A stretch of 64,000 nt of DNA. Source: Sequoia sempervirens. Lineage: Eukaryota > Streptophyta > Pinopsida > Cupressales > Cupressaceae. The DNA lies in NCBI GenBank assembly GCA_007258455.2, contig VDFB02270651.1, positions 490,366,711 to 490,430,710 on the forward strand. Direction: 5' to 3'. A program made the position numbers and the translations under genes. Below the pieces are notes generated by a model. The model ran no database searches. It worked only from the letters and a program-made list of their open reading frames with translations, and was not told the DNA's origin. Below, in pieces: positions 34,432-46,900 of the stretch (positions within the stretch are counted from its first letter, which is position 1; each line of letters starts with the position of its first letter).

Positions 34432-36680
34432 ACATAACACTGCCATAATCCCCTCTTAATGCTAAGAGATATAAGTAGACCAACTAAAATTGGGCACACA
34501 TAAATTTGCAAGGAATTTAGATCAAGAATTAGGTCCAAAAGATGTACAAGAAACTAAAAGATGGTGTGCATCAAGGCGCACATGCATGAGGTTAGAATCA
34601 TGAGGATCTATTGCTGTGATGGAAAATTAAATCAACACACACCATGTGCTGAGAATCACAAGGATCCATAACAATGATATCAAATCAAGGCTCTCAAGAA
34701 CCCCCCATTACACTTTATAATTTAGTGTAAGTACAAAATTCCCAAATTCCCTTCCTAAGGAACACATTCAATTTTTGTGGCACTTTATGTGAGTGCATTT
34801 ACAAACTTATTTGTTGTTGAGTTCTTACAAGTTTATGTCATGAAGTCGATTAAGAAGGCATTGATTAAGTATTCCTTTCAAACCTCAATAAAATGACAAT
34901 TTAAACATAAAATTAAAACCCCCTTACAAAAATTTGTCGAAAAGACAAACCCACCTCCCTTTTACAAGATCTTTAATAAACCAAAAGGTTAAATAGTTCC
35001 AATAATGACTAGAGGTTTTCAACAATGTTAATAATTGTGAGTAAACTATTAAAGGTTAAAAAAATGGCTTAACTAGTGATAGTTAGAATCTAATTGTTAT
35101 ATAAAATGCTAATAGTCATTGAGAGTTTGAAAATAAATTGAATACCACTCCCTTGAAAAACTTATTGAGGTAGTTTTAGAAAACAAGAAATGTGGGGCCA
35201 TAGAGGCCACAAGTTCCTTTATGGGCCTAAAATCTTGCATTTTTCGAATAGAATAACCTAATCAATGCTAAAAGTAACTACATGTTGAAGTTGGCATGGA
35301 AATTCAAGGGTTGTTGACTGATTCAATTGAAGTGGAGGTGTGGATGAGTAGGTCACAAATTTATGGAAGCCATTGGAGAGGGCATCGACCAAGTCAAACA
35401 ACCAATGAACAATAGTTGATCAATTGCATCCTAAATTGATGGCATGCATAGGTTCAAATGGCTTTCAAATAAATTTGAATGGATTTGCAAGAGGGCCACC
35501 TGTAGTTTGCTACACCAGGGGTTGTGTGTGCAAAAGTTAGTGCATTTCCTATGTGCTAATATTTTTATGTCACCAGGTTGGAAACCAATCCAACCACATG
35601 CCTAATCATTTGCTCTTCATGTTGTAAGTGAGCTAAGGTAGTAGAACAACTTCCTACACTAATCTTGAGAGGAGAATAATGTAAAAAATTTGTGCAGATC
35701 TTTAACAGTTACAAAAAATTAAACATAAATAGACATAAATATCATGCATACCATAACACATCAATTTATGTGGGGAAAACCCTTTTAGGAGAAAAACCCT
35801 ACACTCCAAAATCCACCCAATATATTATTCAAAAATTACAAAGATTACAATATACTTGTACAGTTTAAGCTTCTCACAGGAGTATCACCACTTAGAGATT
35901 TAGAGACAACATGACTGCTATCACACTCTCAGAATACATCACAATACACAACCGCAATACAATTCCTTCATAAAATAGGGTTTCCTTAGGAAATTCAAGC
36001 TAATAAAATATTGGTTGTCAAATATGAGACATAATGATGAATGGTCAATGCCCCCCTATCATCGTCAGATGAATAGATACCTTATGTATCAACAATACCT
36101 TATGTAATTGAAAGGTTGAGACACATTTTCTCAACACATGTCATAACCTCTCCTCTCCTTTCCTCTTGCTTCATCGAGCTTTCTCTGAAGAAAACCATGA
36201 CTTCTCCTCTCACTTAGACCCTATGGATAAAATAAACAAATTTTTGGGGGCCACAAATTGTGTGAGACTCTAAAAAAGGTGGTCCACATGAGGTCTTTCC
36301 CAAGATTGCACTTTTCTCATGTTGGGGGCTAAGGAGACTTATACCACACCCCTCTCTAATCCTTAATCAATGCAAATATTTGTAAAACATATGCCAACTA
36401 ATTTTTTATGCTCAGTCTATGATCTTCCTAAAATGAAACACCTTTTTTGTGTAGAGTTATTTCTAATAATGCTAGATAAAATGTACAAGTTGAATTCTCA
36501 ACATGACAATAAACTGAATCTTCACTCAAAGAAAAATGATGCACAAAATCCCAAGTTCTTGGTGCTCGAATTTGGGGCCTAGGTAATGAGTTTCTTATAA
36601 GTTATTAACAAAAACCAATGAAAGTAGCCTAATACAATTGAATTGGTTCACCTTACGGATTGAAACTACCTCTCCCTAAA
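34432..36680. other. No recognised gene
   Basis: The first part may be internal sequence of the element ending in LTR copy IV. The 35,700-36,050 part has the look of a Copia leader or LTR (gtggggaaaacccttttagg). No protein domain is visible on either strand. The 70-codon plus frame at 36,370 is not recognised. Confidence 0.4.
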
Positions 36681-36692
36681 GCTTTGGTACCA
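36681..36692 (-). promoter_or_regulatory. Primer binding site, tRNA-Met type (minus)
   Basis: On the minus strand TGGTACCAAAGC sits directly after an LTR end; it is two substitutions from TGGTATCAGAGC. Confidence 0.6.
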
Positions 36693-37280
36693 TAGAAGAA
36701 TTATATCATGGAGATTAAAAAAAACAAGCAAATTGAACAATCCAAATATGTATTGAGATGATCCAAATGTACAAATGAGGAATCCTTGCATCTATACGAA
36801 AGGAAGAAGCAATCCACCTATCATGTGGATTGACAAGTGTCCCATGATGTGGCACAAATAAGTAGAAAAGTGTCCTATAGGTGTTGAAACCTATGGATCA
36901 CTAGGAATGTGCAAACCAACAACCTAATTGACCAAGTCATCAACCTTGATGCCAAGTGTTGAGTGATCTTTGAGGTGAGATGGAAAGTATTCCAACCTCA
37001 AAAGGTATGTACATGAGGTTTACCAAACAACCTGGTAATCTCTAGAGGCCTAAATGTTGCACATTCAGTTAGACAATATGTTGTCTAACCTCATCAACCT
37101 AAGTACACTTAAGTATAGTGAATAGATAATTTATTCACTCTAACAAGACACGAGCATTAAATAAAATCCAACTAGATAAGTGAAAACTAATGCTTAACTA
37201 GAGAGATTCCCTTCTAGGACCTAAGTGGACTTAACATGCAAATATAACCTAGATAGGTAAAACACCTATTTGCACCAACA
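36693..37280 (-). repeat. Copia-type 5' LTR (minus)
   Basis: On the minus strand the unit starts TGTTGGTGCAAATAGG (ending at 37,280 in plus coordinates) and ends beside the primer binding site at 36,692. Length is 588 bp. No gag follows, so the element is truncated. Confidence 0.6.
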
Positions 37281-37334
37281 ATATTCAATAACAATTATAA
37301 ACATGTGCAAACCAAAAATGTTCAAACTATTATA

Positions 37335-38369
37335 GGGGAAAAGTTGCAAAAAAAATTGGTTTTTGGAGGTTCAAACGAACTTTTGGTTCGCGAAAACCTA
37401 TCGAAACTCCCTTTGAGCAAACCCATTTAATGATGGGTCTCACCATTCCCAGCAAAAATCCAAAAGTGAAGGCTTGTGGAAATGGGGTTTGCTCGAACCC
37501 TAGTTCGAGTGAACCTTGATTTGAGAAAACCCCTGGGGTTTTGAGCAAACCCTCCTAGTTCACTAGAACCACCCTTTCACCCCCTTCTCCTCCTTAGGCA
37601 CCAAAAATTCCAAAATTTTACGCTTTGAAGCTCAGGTTGAGGATGAAAATGGAGGAGACTTCACATACCCAACTGGATGATGGTATTCCATGGAACAAGC
37701 TATCCAACGAATTTAATTTTAATATGTTTTGGTTTTATTATGTATTTGTTTTTTAAGTTTTATTAAACATAGGTTTTTCACTGAAAATCAAGCTCTCTAT
37801 TTTGCACATGTGGAAAAATAGCATATTATCAAAAAAAATTGAAAAATATAAGTGCACCAAATATTGAAGTCCTTGATCCAACAAAAAAAATTGAATTTCA
37901 ATACATACAAAAAAAGTTACGTGTTATAGGGTCTGTCTACGTCTGAATTGTAATTGGTTTGACTTCGAAACTTGATTAAGGAAAAAATATTCAATAAAAC
38001 ATTATGAAACTAATTGGAAGCACTAGATATCATAGTTACAACTCTAATTTTGAAAAAAAATAGAATTTTATCCTTCATGGAAAAGAAGTTATGTGTTATA
38101 CAGTGAGAGCCACTCCTTAAAAATGTTGTTTACTAAAAAAAATAGTTTTCGAAGGAGATAGAAAAATAAATGCAATTTGATTCCAAAGATTTTGAAAAAA
38201 ATATATTTAGAATCTACAAACAAAATGTCACAAATCACTAGTTTGCATCATCTTCAAATTCCTCACAGTTTAGCCTCTATAGGTGCCCAAAAGTGAAGAT
38301 TTAGTTAGAAAAAAATATTTCAGTGTCCAGTTTGGCCAAAAATTGTAAACCAGTATTGTGGGATCACCC
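37335..38369. mobile_element. About 1.07-kb inverted-repeat element, copy A
   Basis: It matches copies at 45,039-46,111 and 48,358-49,418 through most of its length and ends in the same gtaaacca(g)tattgtgggatcaccc terminus. The left terminal repeat is missing or replaced; recognisable homology begins at ggggaaaagttgc. It contains the clustered GGTTCG/CGAACC motifs at 37,370-37,560. No transposase is encoded. Confidence 0.7.
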
Positions 38370-38444
38370 ATAGGTGCAACAAATTTATGTTCAACACACA
38401 TTAGGCCATAGGCTAGAATATGTTTAAAATAAAAAAAAATCTAA

Positions 38445-39457
38445 AAGAACATTATTAAAAATGTCTAAAAGCCACACAATAAGAATTAATCTTGGCCATT
38501 CATTTGACTTTTGGAAAACTATAAATAGGACTCTCATCTCATTTGCAAAGAGAGAGTTGAGTTGTTGTAAAGACATGCTGCAGAAATTTATAAGGAAAAT
38601 ACATTGACTTGGTATATTTTCTTGGTTTCTCTCATGTTACTTGATTCAGTCTCCAATGTTAGATGTTTGACTTAGATTTTATTGTTGTTCTAGTTAGCTA
38701 TTTTCTCTCTTTGGGTAGATCTTAGAAATTTTGTTGGGTGATTATGAAAATTCTTGCCATGTTGATGATCTCTTTGTCCATACTTTTTGCTATTTGCTGA
38801 TGGTAGATAGCTATGCAAAGTTAGCTTGGACTTGATTTCCAAGCTGCTCCAAACATTTATCTTTGATTCATGCATGTATGTGGTGGATGAAGGATAAAAT
38901 ATCTGCAGACCTTAGAAGATAACATAATTTCCATAATACTGTGGAATCCCTGGTTAAGTGGGATATTGTTTTGAGAAATTTTCTATTGCAGGAACTCCAT
39001 TGTCACTATTTATAGCTATTTGCAGATTTAAAAACTTTTCCTCTCCCTTGCTTTCTTTCCTTTTTTTTAATAACTGACCTATGTTAAGGTTAATTGCACA
39101 TTGTAAAGTCAAATCCAACAACAAAATGGAGTCCAAGACTGCTGTTTGAACCTACAGCCAATGCATAACAACTTTCATCCTAAGAACTCCATTTCAAGAT
39201 CCAACTTCCATACTTTGTATCCTTACTTCGTATTTCTTGTGTAAGACCACCTTGTGATTCCAACAAATCACATCAAACTACTGAGGTGTCTAAGCACTGT
39301 CATGACTTGACATCCGAGAGACCTTGGGATAGTGTTCAGCAATTTGATTGTGGAAAATTGTCTTTCAAGAGAGGTAGTGCACCTACGCGCTGCCTGTGTT
39401 GAGAAGTGCATAAAAACACCATCAACAAGAACATTATTAAAAATGTCTAAAAGCCAC
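38445..39457. repeat. About 980-bp segment bracketed by an exact 31-bp direct repeat
   Basis: 38,445-38,475 and 39,427-39,457 are the same 31 bases (aagaacattattaaaaatgt then ctaaaagccac). Between them lies a TATA box (tataaatag, 38,520) and sequence with no clear coding. It could be a small insertion with an unusually long target duplication, or a tandem-duplication remnant. Confidence 0.6.
38520..38528 (+). promoter_or_regulatory. TATA box
   Basis: tataaatag inside the segment bracketed by the 31-bp repeats, about 45 bp after the left repeat. Confidence 0.35.
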
Positions 39458-40650
39458 CTACCACTATGGTTATATTCAAAAAAACTATTACTATTTTTTT
39501 AAATCATCTAAAGTAATAACATTTATTCTATTAATGAGAATTTCACCTATAAAATTGAAATTTTGTGGTGCTAACATGGCATCAACAACAATCTCCATTA
39601 TAGCTTATAAGCTATAAATTAACAAAAGGTTGGAGCATACCATGACTAGATTAATAAATTTTTTCAACAAAATAATAATTTTTAAGACTATTTAAATAAA
39701 TTTACCAATGGTTTCTATCAATATTGAATAATCAGTAATACAAAAATCTATTTACTAGTGTCCTTTGAGAAAATTCTTGTGACAAAACTAGTAATAATAA
39801 TGTCCTACATGATTTTACGATGTCTACAATCCTCTATTATATCTACAAATTCTTGTCACCAATGTCTAGCTTCCACAAGTCATTAATTATAAAGCTGAAC
39901 CACATCGAATGGTTTTGATCATTCAAACTTTTTAAAAAACTACAACTCTATGAAGCTATTTCATTCAACTTTAAAACTTTTTCTTCCGAATTGTCATTAA
40001 AGAAAACAAATTTATGTTGGCTCGAATGAGTATTAATCTAATTAAGAATGCATCCTAAAAAAAACTCTTTCATGCCTTTTGTGTGCTTCTACATTTCTCA
40101 TTCATGTTGACAAGCATAATGGCAACCAAAATATTTGATGATATTCTTCTATCCTTTGTTGTTTCATGGATGTCCATACCCTACTTAAAAGCTCCCATTT
40201 TGGTATAGATTAGGAGTAAATATAAACTTGCTGCTTGCCAATAATAACTATTCAAAGTGGACAAATAATATATACTACCATACAACTTGCAATTTCATTA
40301 GACCCCATATTTTCTATATTTTTTGTGAATAAAATATAATTTCTACACCCACCTCAATTTGAACAAAACCAATGAGAAAATTAAAATTCACCTATTTTTA
40401 AAATAAAATACAACATTAAAAATATCAATTGTTTTCTCTACTTTAAGATCTCTACTTATAATATAGACTAATAATATATATATATATATAAAAAAAAAGA
40501 GAGTAAAAAGAACATTAGTTATTTTCTTTTTAGTGCTCCCACCCATAGCCACTCATTAAAATCTAAATCGAAAGCAGTGGCATCATCCATCCAAATAATC
40601 ATAATTAAACAATTATTAATTAGTATCATAAAAAGAAGAATAAACTGAAG
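39458..40650. other. No recognised feature
   Basis: AT-rich sequence without domains or long frames. A TA run lies near 40,472-40,489. Confidence 0.55.
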
Positions 40651-41650
40651 AGTGCCAAAACGCAGATCTCTGCCCTATTTGGTAAAAAACGTTATGAATT
40701 TTGTCATGTTTTCAAATACTTCGTTCCACACGATGACAAGAAACATTATCACTAAAATCAAATAAGACTTGCTGCATACAGATCAACTCACTTGTTTTTC
40801 TTCGACGACTTGTCTTCTTTCTGAGCTCACACGAAAAGTTAAACAAGCGATGGAAGTGGTCTGTCAAAGATAAAATCCGTGGAAAATAGAGGAAAATCAA
40901 AACGCTCGACAGGAAGAATCTTCGCTACCTACCTTTCCCTCACTACCGATCAATGACAACGGCATTTCAATTGGAATTTGGTAGCACTCATTTTCAACAA
41001 TTAAAATCAAATCTCAATTCAACCACACCAAAAGCAAAATCGTCACTACTTACCGCTTTCCACCAAGTGGAATCCGCCAGATCGTTAACGTCAAAATCGG
41101 TACGTTGTTAGTGAGGCCCTGAAGATTCTTACTGTATTCCTTTTGAATTTTCCACTGCCAAAATCCAATTGAAACACGTCTGCCATGGTACGACATTTTC
41201 TGAACCGGGCCAAGATCTTTCGTATCATTGAATAGAGCTTTGATTTTTCTTCACGTCCAGTTAAAATATGCCTATAACGCGTCCCTGTTTTGCACGGATT
41301 TCTCACATCAGTGATGTAGATCATTTCACCATTTAGTCCGAGTGGGTCACTTCAATTTTCAAATTCCACAGGGCAGGTAATCATAATAATAGTACATGCA
41401 GGCTAACTTTCCACATGCAAAGGAAGATGCCCAACACTTTCCTCCCACTTTTGACAACTTTCTTCCGCTTTCATGTGCAAATGGATGAAATCAAGATTGA
41501 TGTAATTTTAATATCGATGACTACATCAATGAAGATGAGCTGCACATCTTTCTGACTGTTCTGAACACTCCGCATTTCCCTCACTTTTACGGTCAATGAA
41601 GTCTACGGTTGAAATAAATGGAATGAAAGATTTTTGATAATGTCTACTGG
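40651..41650. other. CpG-retaining, low-repeat segment
   Basis: This stretch has many CpG sites (for example cttcgacgacttg at 40,800 and ggtacgacatttt at 41,186) in a window whose repeats have lost most of them. Minus frames of 62 and 77 codons are short and show no known domain. It may be a promoter, a noncoding gene or a decayed single-copy gene; I cannot decide. Confidence 0.35.
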
Positions 41651-42829
41651 TCAAAGCAGTTTATGGGATTTAAGAGCAGCACACAATCTTTCTTACAAAC
41701 GGGATTTTAAGGCTTTTAAAGTTTGTAATCTTCTTTGAAGATCAGATCGTCAACGTTGCATTTTGATCAAGACGTTTGTAATTTTGTTCAGCCTTATCTC
41801 TTGAACAAGATGGTTGAATTGTCAATTTTCAGGGTGTCTTATTAGTATAAATGTCATTATACTTTGAGCACTACAAGACGAAGTATCACTCTCTCCTCTC
41901 TCTTATTGTAAAATAGATATAGTCTCTTTTCCCACCTCTCTTTAGGTATCAACCATGTGTCAATTTCACATCTAAGATGATCCGAACTAATCTTTAATTG
42001 GACTATCAACATTTTTACTTTAAACTTAATATTTGCTCCCATGTAGATATTTTTGATTGAACAACACAAATTTTTATATGCAAGTGATAAAAAAAACAAA
42101 GGACTTTTGACCATTGCTAAATGGCTTTGCAAACTTTTAATAAGATTTTCAAGAGCTTATGGACAACACAAAGGCTTGGAAAGCTTTCTATTTGTCAGAC
42201 ACTTGTTTATCTATTTTGAAGGGTCCACTAAACTTTTTAAGTCTTTGTAGTTCAAATGACAAACTATGTTTCGTTTACAAATCTTGTGGCAGTTAAAGCT
42301 TAGTGCCACACAGTTAAAATGTTGACATTTTTCGACATGGTTGGATTGCTTCTTTGTGGTTAATATGCATCCACAATTTTATATACACACACATGCAAAT
42401 GTGGAGTAGCCTTGTAGCTCTAGGATATTATTTTATTATAGCTATCAAAAAAAAATTGGAAAACAACATTTGATTATAAAGTAGGTTTCTTGGTCTTAAA
42501 AATATTTATGGTGTATTAATTTTAAAAAATTAGGAACATTTGATGCATTGAAAATAGACAAGAAACAAGACAAGGAGAATATTCTACACCCGATCACTTG
42601 TTCCCATGAAGATTGTATGTATGCTCTGAGAATCAAAATTAATGTTTGTCTTTATGTTAAAAAATTGGACCAATACAAAAACCACTTAAAGAAAATAGCA
42701 ACAACAAAGTTAACCATAAAGGAATAAATAGGAAGAACATCACAAGAAACAACCCATCAAAGAGAAGCATAGTAACATGAATCGAGAATCTAGACAAGCA
42801 TTGTAGCTAGCATTGAAAAAATCAAAAAA
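41651..42829. other. No recognised feature
   Basis: Short frames only. The right part may be the 3' noncoding region of the LINE relic that follows. Confidence 0.5.
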
Positions 42830-43295
42830 CTATTTTCTCAATTGCAAAAAAAGGTAGTCCTAACTGTTGTGTGTATCAACAATGATAGCATTCCAATTAG
42901 AAGTCGATTTAGCTAAAAAATTAACAACACAATTTTGTTACTTTCTAAGATGGTTCCTCTTAACAATATTAAAATCACAAATGAGGATATTGATGTCTTT
43001 CTTACATTCATTCAACTATCATAGTTAGAAGTGACAAGAATGCTTCCCTAATAAATTGTCGACCAAAATTTTAGACTAAAATTCTAAATTAATATTGGTA
43101 AAACATTGTTTCTTAATTCCTAAAAGAGCTTAGTGAATGGTCATAGCTTTAGCAAAATTATTAGAAGCAATATCAAGACAACCAAAAAAAACAAAACTTA
43201 ACCTTATCACTGTGGTCACAACAAGCACCTCTCATGCTAACTTTTCTAAGATTATCTCTTGAAGCTCCATGAACATTAATTTTAACAAATCTCAA
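42830..43295 (-). pseudogene. LINE-type RNase H (RVT_3-like) relic
   Basis: On the minus strand from about 43,290 the frame reads F-V-K-I-N-V-H-G-A-S-R-D-N, then G-A-C-C-D-H, F-F-G-C-L-D-I-A-S-N-N-F-A-K-A, and later K-I-L-V-D-N-L-L. This follows the plant LINE/RVT_3 RNase H pattern K-x-N-(V/F)-D-G-A-S...N-N-x-A-E-A. The catalytic Asp after N-V is His and the Glu of A-E-A is Lys. Several stops follow, so it is dead. Confidence 0.65.
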
Positions 43296-43509
43296 AGGAG
43301 AACTTTCACATTTAATAAGTTAATATTCCCAAGGGCTATTATTGGAATCCAAACAAAAGAGGGAGAAACCACAAGAATTCTAAGCCTCATTGATAACTTT
43401 AAATTTTCACTAAGAACTCACTTGATAATCATGAATTCAAAATTAACAAGTTTCTTTCACATTGATAAAAATTCTACCTCAAATGGTCTAACTTATATGC
43501 CTATAGATC

Positions 43510-44030
43510 TATTAGCAAGAAATCCGGGGAAACAAGATTGAAGTTTTGAGCCCTAAGTATTTTCTAAGTGTTGTGGTTTATACCTCAGACTTAGTAATAT
43601 AAAGGTGACACCAATGTAATTAGAAGTATGGTTAACTATCTATATATCCATAGAATAACAAATAACATCATATAGATATAACTTAATTATCCATTCTATT
43701 AATCAAATCAAAATTAGTACAATGTTATATCCTCCCATATACTATTGTTTAACTCTTATCTAATCTCTATACATCTATCCTTCCTTACATTAGTCGCTTG
43801 TACACATATTTCTTTCAGTTTATTACATATATCTCCTTCCCTTCTTCATCTTTATATTCTATCATTCATATCTTCTTTAATAAATGTATCTATGAGATGG
43901 GATGTGACCCATCCATGGTATCCCTAGTCTAAATGATATCTTTATAGTATTATGCTATGTAGGTCTTTTGCACCAAAATGTGGTGTGTTTTACTAGTCTA
44001 TGTATTCCTTGTCTTGTTTTCTAGCTAACA
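43510..44030 (-). repeat. 3' LTR of the large Gypsy element
   Basis: On the minus strand it starts TGTTAGCTAG (44,030) and ends GCTAATA (43,510; the other LTR ends GCTAACA). It is preceded by the polypurine tract and matches 53,274-53,680 over most of its 3' part. Length is 521 bp. Confidence 0.85.
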
Positions 44031-44045
44031 TCACCCCCCTTTCAA
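44031..44045 (-). promoter_or_regulatory. Polypurine tract
   Basis: On the minus strand tgaaaggggggtga directly precedes the TGTTAGC start of the LTR, as expected for the plus-strand primer of a retroelement. Confidence 0.8.
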
Positions 44046-44179
44046 AATGTTGACTTGTCCTCAAGTCAACATTACTCTACTAGAATATGATTGTTTCAGT
44101 ATTGCTCTATTGAAAAAGCATTGGAGTATGGTGCCATCTCATGTCTTGAGTTGCATTGCTCTAGAGTCAAGGATTTGAT

Positions 44180-45030
44180 GGATTTGATAAGGGGCCAACC
44201 ATCTAACTTTTAGTTTACCTTGTTTCTTGAATTTACTATCATAGAGAAAAACCAAATCACTGACCTTAAATTGTTTATATCTAATATTTTGATCATGCCA
44301 TTCTTTGTCTCTTTAGTTTTCTATACATAAGTGGTGTGTGGTTAGTTTCTTTTATTCATTTAGTTTATCTAGTTCCTCAACGTGGTGCTTGATGGATTCC
44401 TCAATAGTGAGTCATGAGGTCAATGATGTCTAGAGATTTTATACCATGAAATTTATTGGTATGCTTGCCTCCATACCATATAAAAGATCAAATGGGGTGT
44501 GTTTGTTAGCACATTTATATGTAGTACAATATTACCAGAGTATCGCAGGAATTTTAATATCTAATCTGTCCAATTGGCATTACACATCTTGGTTAAATTA
44601 GTGCATAAAATCTTATTGAGAGCTTCACTCACTCCATTGGCTTGTGGATGGTATGGTGTACTATGGCTATGTGTAACCATGAAGTTGGTTGATAGCTCCC
44701 TTATTGTTTTGTTAAGAAAGTGTTTTCCTTGATCACTAGTTATACTTATGGGACACCCAAATATAGTAATATTGTTATGGTAAATGAATCTATTTGTAGT
44801 ATACGCGGTGTAATCTTTAGTAGGTGTAGCTTCTACCCATTTGGTCAAATAGTCAACACTAGTATTATGAATCTAGCTTTGGATGTTTTTCATCAAAGGC
44901 TCTATTGGTCCTATGAAATCAATCACCCATTTCTCAAATAGGACTTGTGTTAATATCAGATGGAAGGTTATCTCATCTCTAGCTATAGGGTGCCCTATTC
45001 ACTAGAAAATTTTGCATGATCTTGTATAAT
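44180..45030 (-). pseudogene. Gypsy integrase core and C-terminus
   Basis: The 95-codon frame at 44,561-44,848 contains T-K-W-V-E-A, F-G-C-P, S-D-Q-G-K-H-F and H-P-Q-A-N-G-V-S-E, so the second Asp and the Glu of D,D-35-E remain. A frame break precedes the GPY/F-type end at 44,180-44,300. The 5' part is separated by the nested inverted-repeat element. Confidence 0.85.
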
Positions 45031-45038
45031 TTTTAGCA

Positions 45039-46111
45039 GTGAAGCCACAATAGTCGTTTACAATTGAAGTGAGGAAGGAAAACTCACAAAAAATGAATGC
45101 ATGGAAAAAAACTTGATTTTAGGGGTTCGTACAAACCTATTGGTTCGACCGAACCAATTAGGGGTTTGGTAGAACCTAGGTTCGACCGAACCCTCTTAAT
45201 ACTTTCCCGCCAAAAAAGCCATCAAAACCCCTTATAGAAGGGGGGTTCGAATGAACCCTGGTTCAAGTGAACCCCTAATGGTTCGAACGAACCCCTAGGG
45301 GTTCGGTTCGTTTGAACCCCCTTTATTCCTCATCCCCCCTGAGACAAAAAAAACTTGAATTTTGGCACTTCGGAGCTCAATTTGAGGATGAAAATGGAGG
45401 AATATTTACAAACCCAACTAGAATCGGATAGTCCTCAGAATGAGCTATCCAATGAATATAATTTTAATATGTTTGGTTTTATTATGTATTTGATATTTTA
45501 GTTTTATTAAACATAGGTTTTTCATCGAAAATGAAGGTCTCTATTCTGCACATGTGGAAAAATAGAAGATTATCAAAAAAAATTAAAAAATATGAGTGCA
45601 CCAAATATTGAAGTCCTTGATCCAATAGAAAAAAAATTGAATTTCGATATATACAAAAAATTTATGCATTATACAATCGCACTATGTCTAAATTGTAATT
45701 GGTTTGACTTTGAAACTTGATTAAAGAAAAAATATTCAATAAAACTATATCTAACTAAGTGGAAGCACTAGATATCGAGTTACAAATCTAAATTAGAAAG
45801 AATTAGAATTTTATCCTTCATGGAAAAAAGTTATGCATTATATGGTGTGCGTCACTTTTTAAAATTTTGTTTTTTGAAAAAAACCAGTTTTCATGGGAGA
45901 TGGAAAAAGAAGTGGAATCTTATTCCAAAATTTTTGAAAAAAATACTTTTAGAATCTACAGACAAAATGTGACAAGACTCTAGTTTGCATCATCTTCAAA
46001 TTATTCATGGTTTAGCCGCTATAGGTGCCCGAATGTGAAGATTTAGTTTTAAAAAATAATTTCAGTGTCCAGTTTGGCCAAAGATTGTAAACCACTATTG
46101 TGGGATCACCC
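45039..46111. mobile_element. About 1.07-kb inverted-repeat element, copy B
   Basis: The termini are inverted repeats: the left begins GTGAAGCCACAATAGTCG and the right end read in reverse is GGGTGATCCCACAATAGTGG. TTAGCA flanks both sides (45,033-45,038 and 46,112-46,117). The unoccupied site with a single ttagca is present in the paralogous copy at 461-466. The interior (1,073 bp) has no transposase. A cluster of GGTTCG/CGAACC motifs occupies 45,121-45,325. The 6-bp duplication does not fit the common 2-, 3-, 8- or 9-bp superfamilies, so its class is open. Confidence 0.85.
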
Positions 46112-46169
46112 TTAGCATTCGTATATATACTTGGCTACCATAATCTTGCTAATAGTGTTTTCTAGAAAG

Positions 46170-46900
46170 TAGCATCTCTGTAATTATGGCCTCCTATTAT
46201 GCCTTCATGTGCTTCCCTTAATGCTTGTTCCTGTTCATATTTGAAAACCACTCTTCAAAGAATATCATCTCTTCCTCTTTTGTATAGTGTGCCTTCAATT
46301 AAGGTATATGGGAGGGATTTTTGTAATAATACTTGTTTATCATGTGTGGTCATATCAGTAGGATATTTCCCTATGGAAAGCATTTGTGCTACATCTTGAA
46401 AGTATTTTGGTACTATTGTTATCCAAAATGGATGAGCACCTAGCAAGTCGTCTTCTTCGATCTCCTTAGGTTCTTCACTTGTGTCAATTCTAGATAAGTA
46501 ATCAAGACCTTTATTGTTTCTTCTTGGTTTAACCATTATAGTGAAATTAAATTCTTGAAATATTAGTAGCTATTGACATATTCTACCTTTCATTACTAGT
46601 TTATTTAGGAGGAATTTTAAAGGTTTGTGATCTGTATAAAAGGTGAAGGTGTAGATAAGAGATAATGGTGAAATTTATGTAATTTATAGACCATAGCTAA
46701 TGCTTCCCATTTTGTGGGGGTGTATTTCTTCTCTACTTGGGATAACTTATGACTGGAAAAAGCAATAGGTTGACCCTTATTTCCTCTTGGCTGAGCTAGG
46801 ATTGCTCTTGTTGCTATTCTAGAGGCATCTACATGAACATGGAAAGGGATTGACCAATCTAAAAATATAAGAATAGGGGCTTCTACAATCTTTTATGTCA
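46170..46900 (-). pseudogene. Gypsy RNase H and integrase zinc region
   Basis: The minus frames give H-V-D-A-S-R-I-A-T-R-A-I-L, F-S-S-H-K-L-S-Q-V-E-K-K-Y and W-E-A-L-A-M-V (46,690-46,840) for RNase H. K-G-L-D-Y-L-S-R-I follows (46,485), corresponding to the usual A-D-x-L-S-R junction, then the start of the integrase. Stops near 46,550-46,620 break the frame. Confidence 0.8.
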
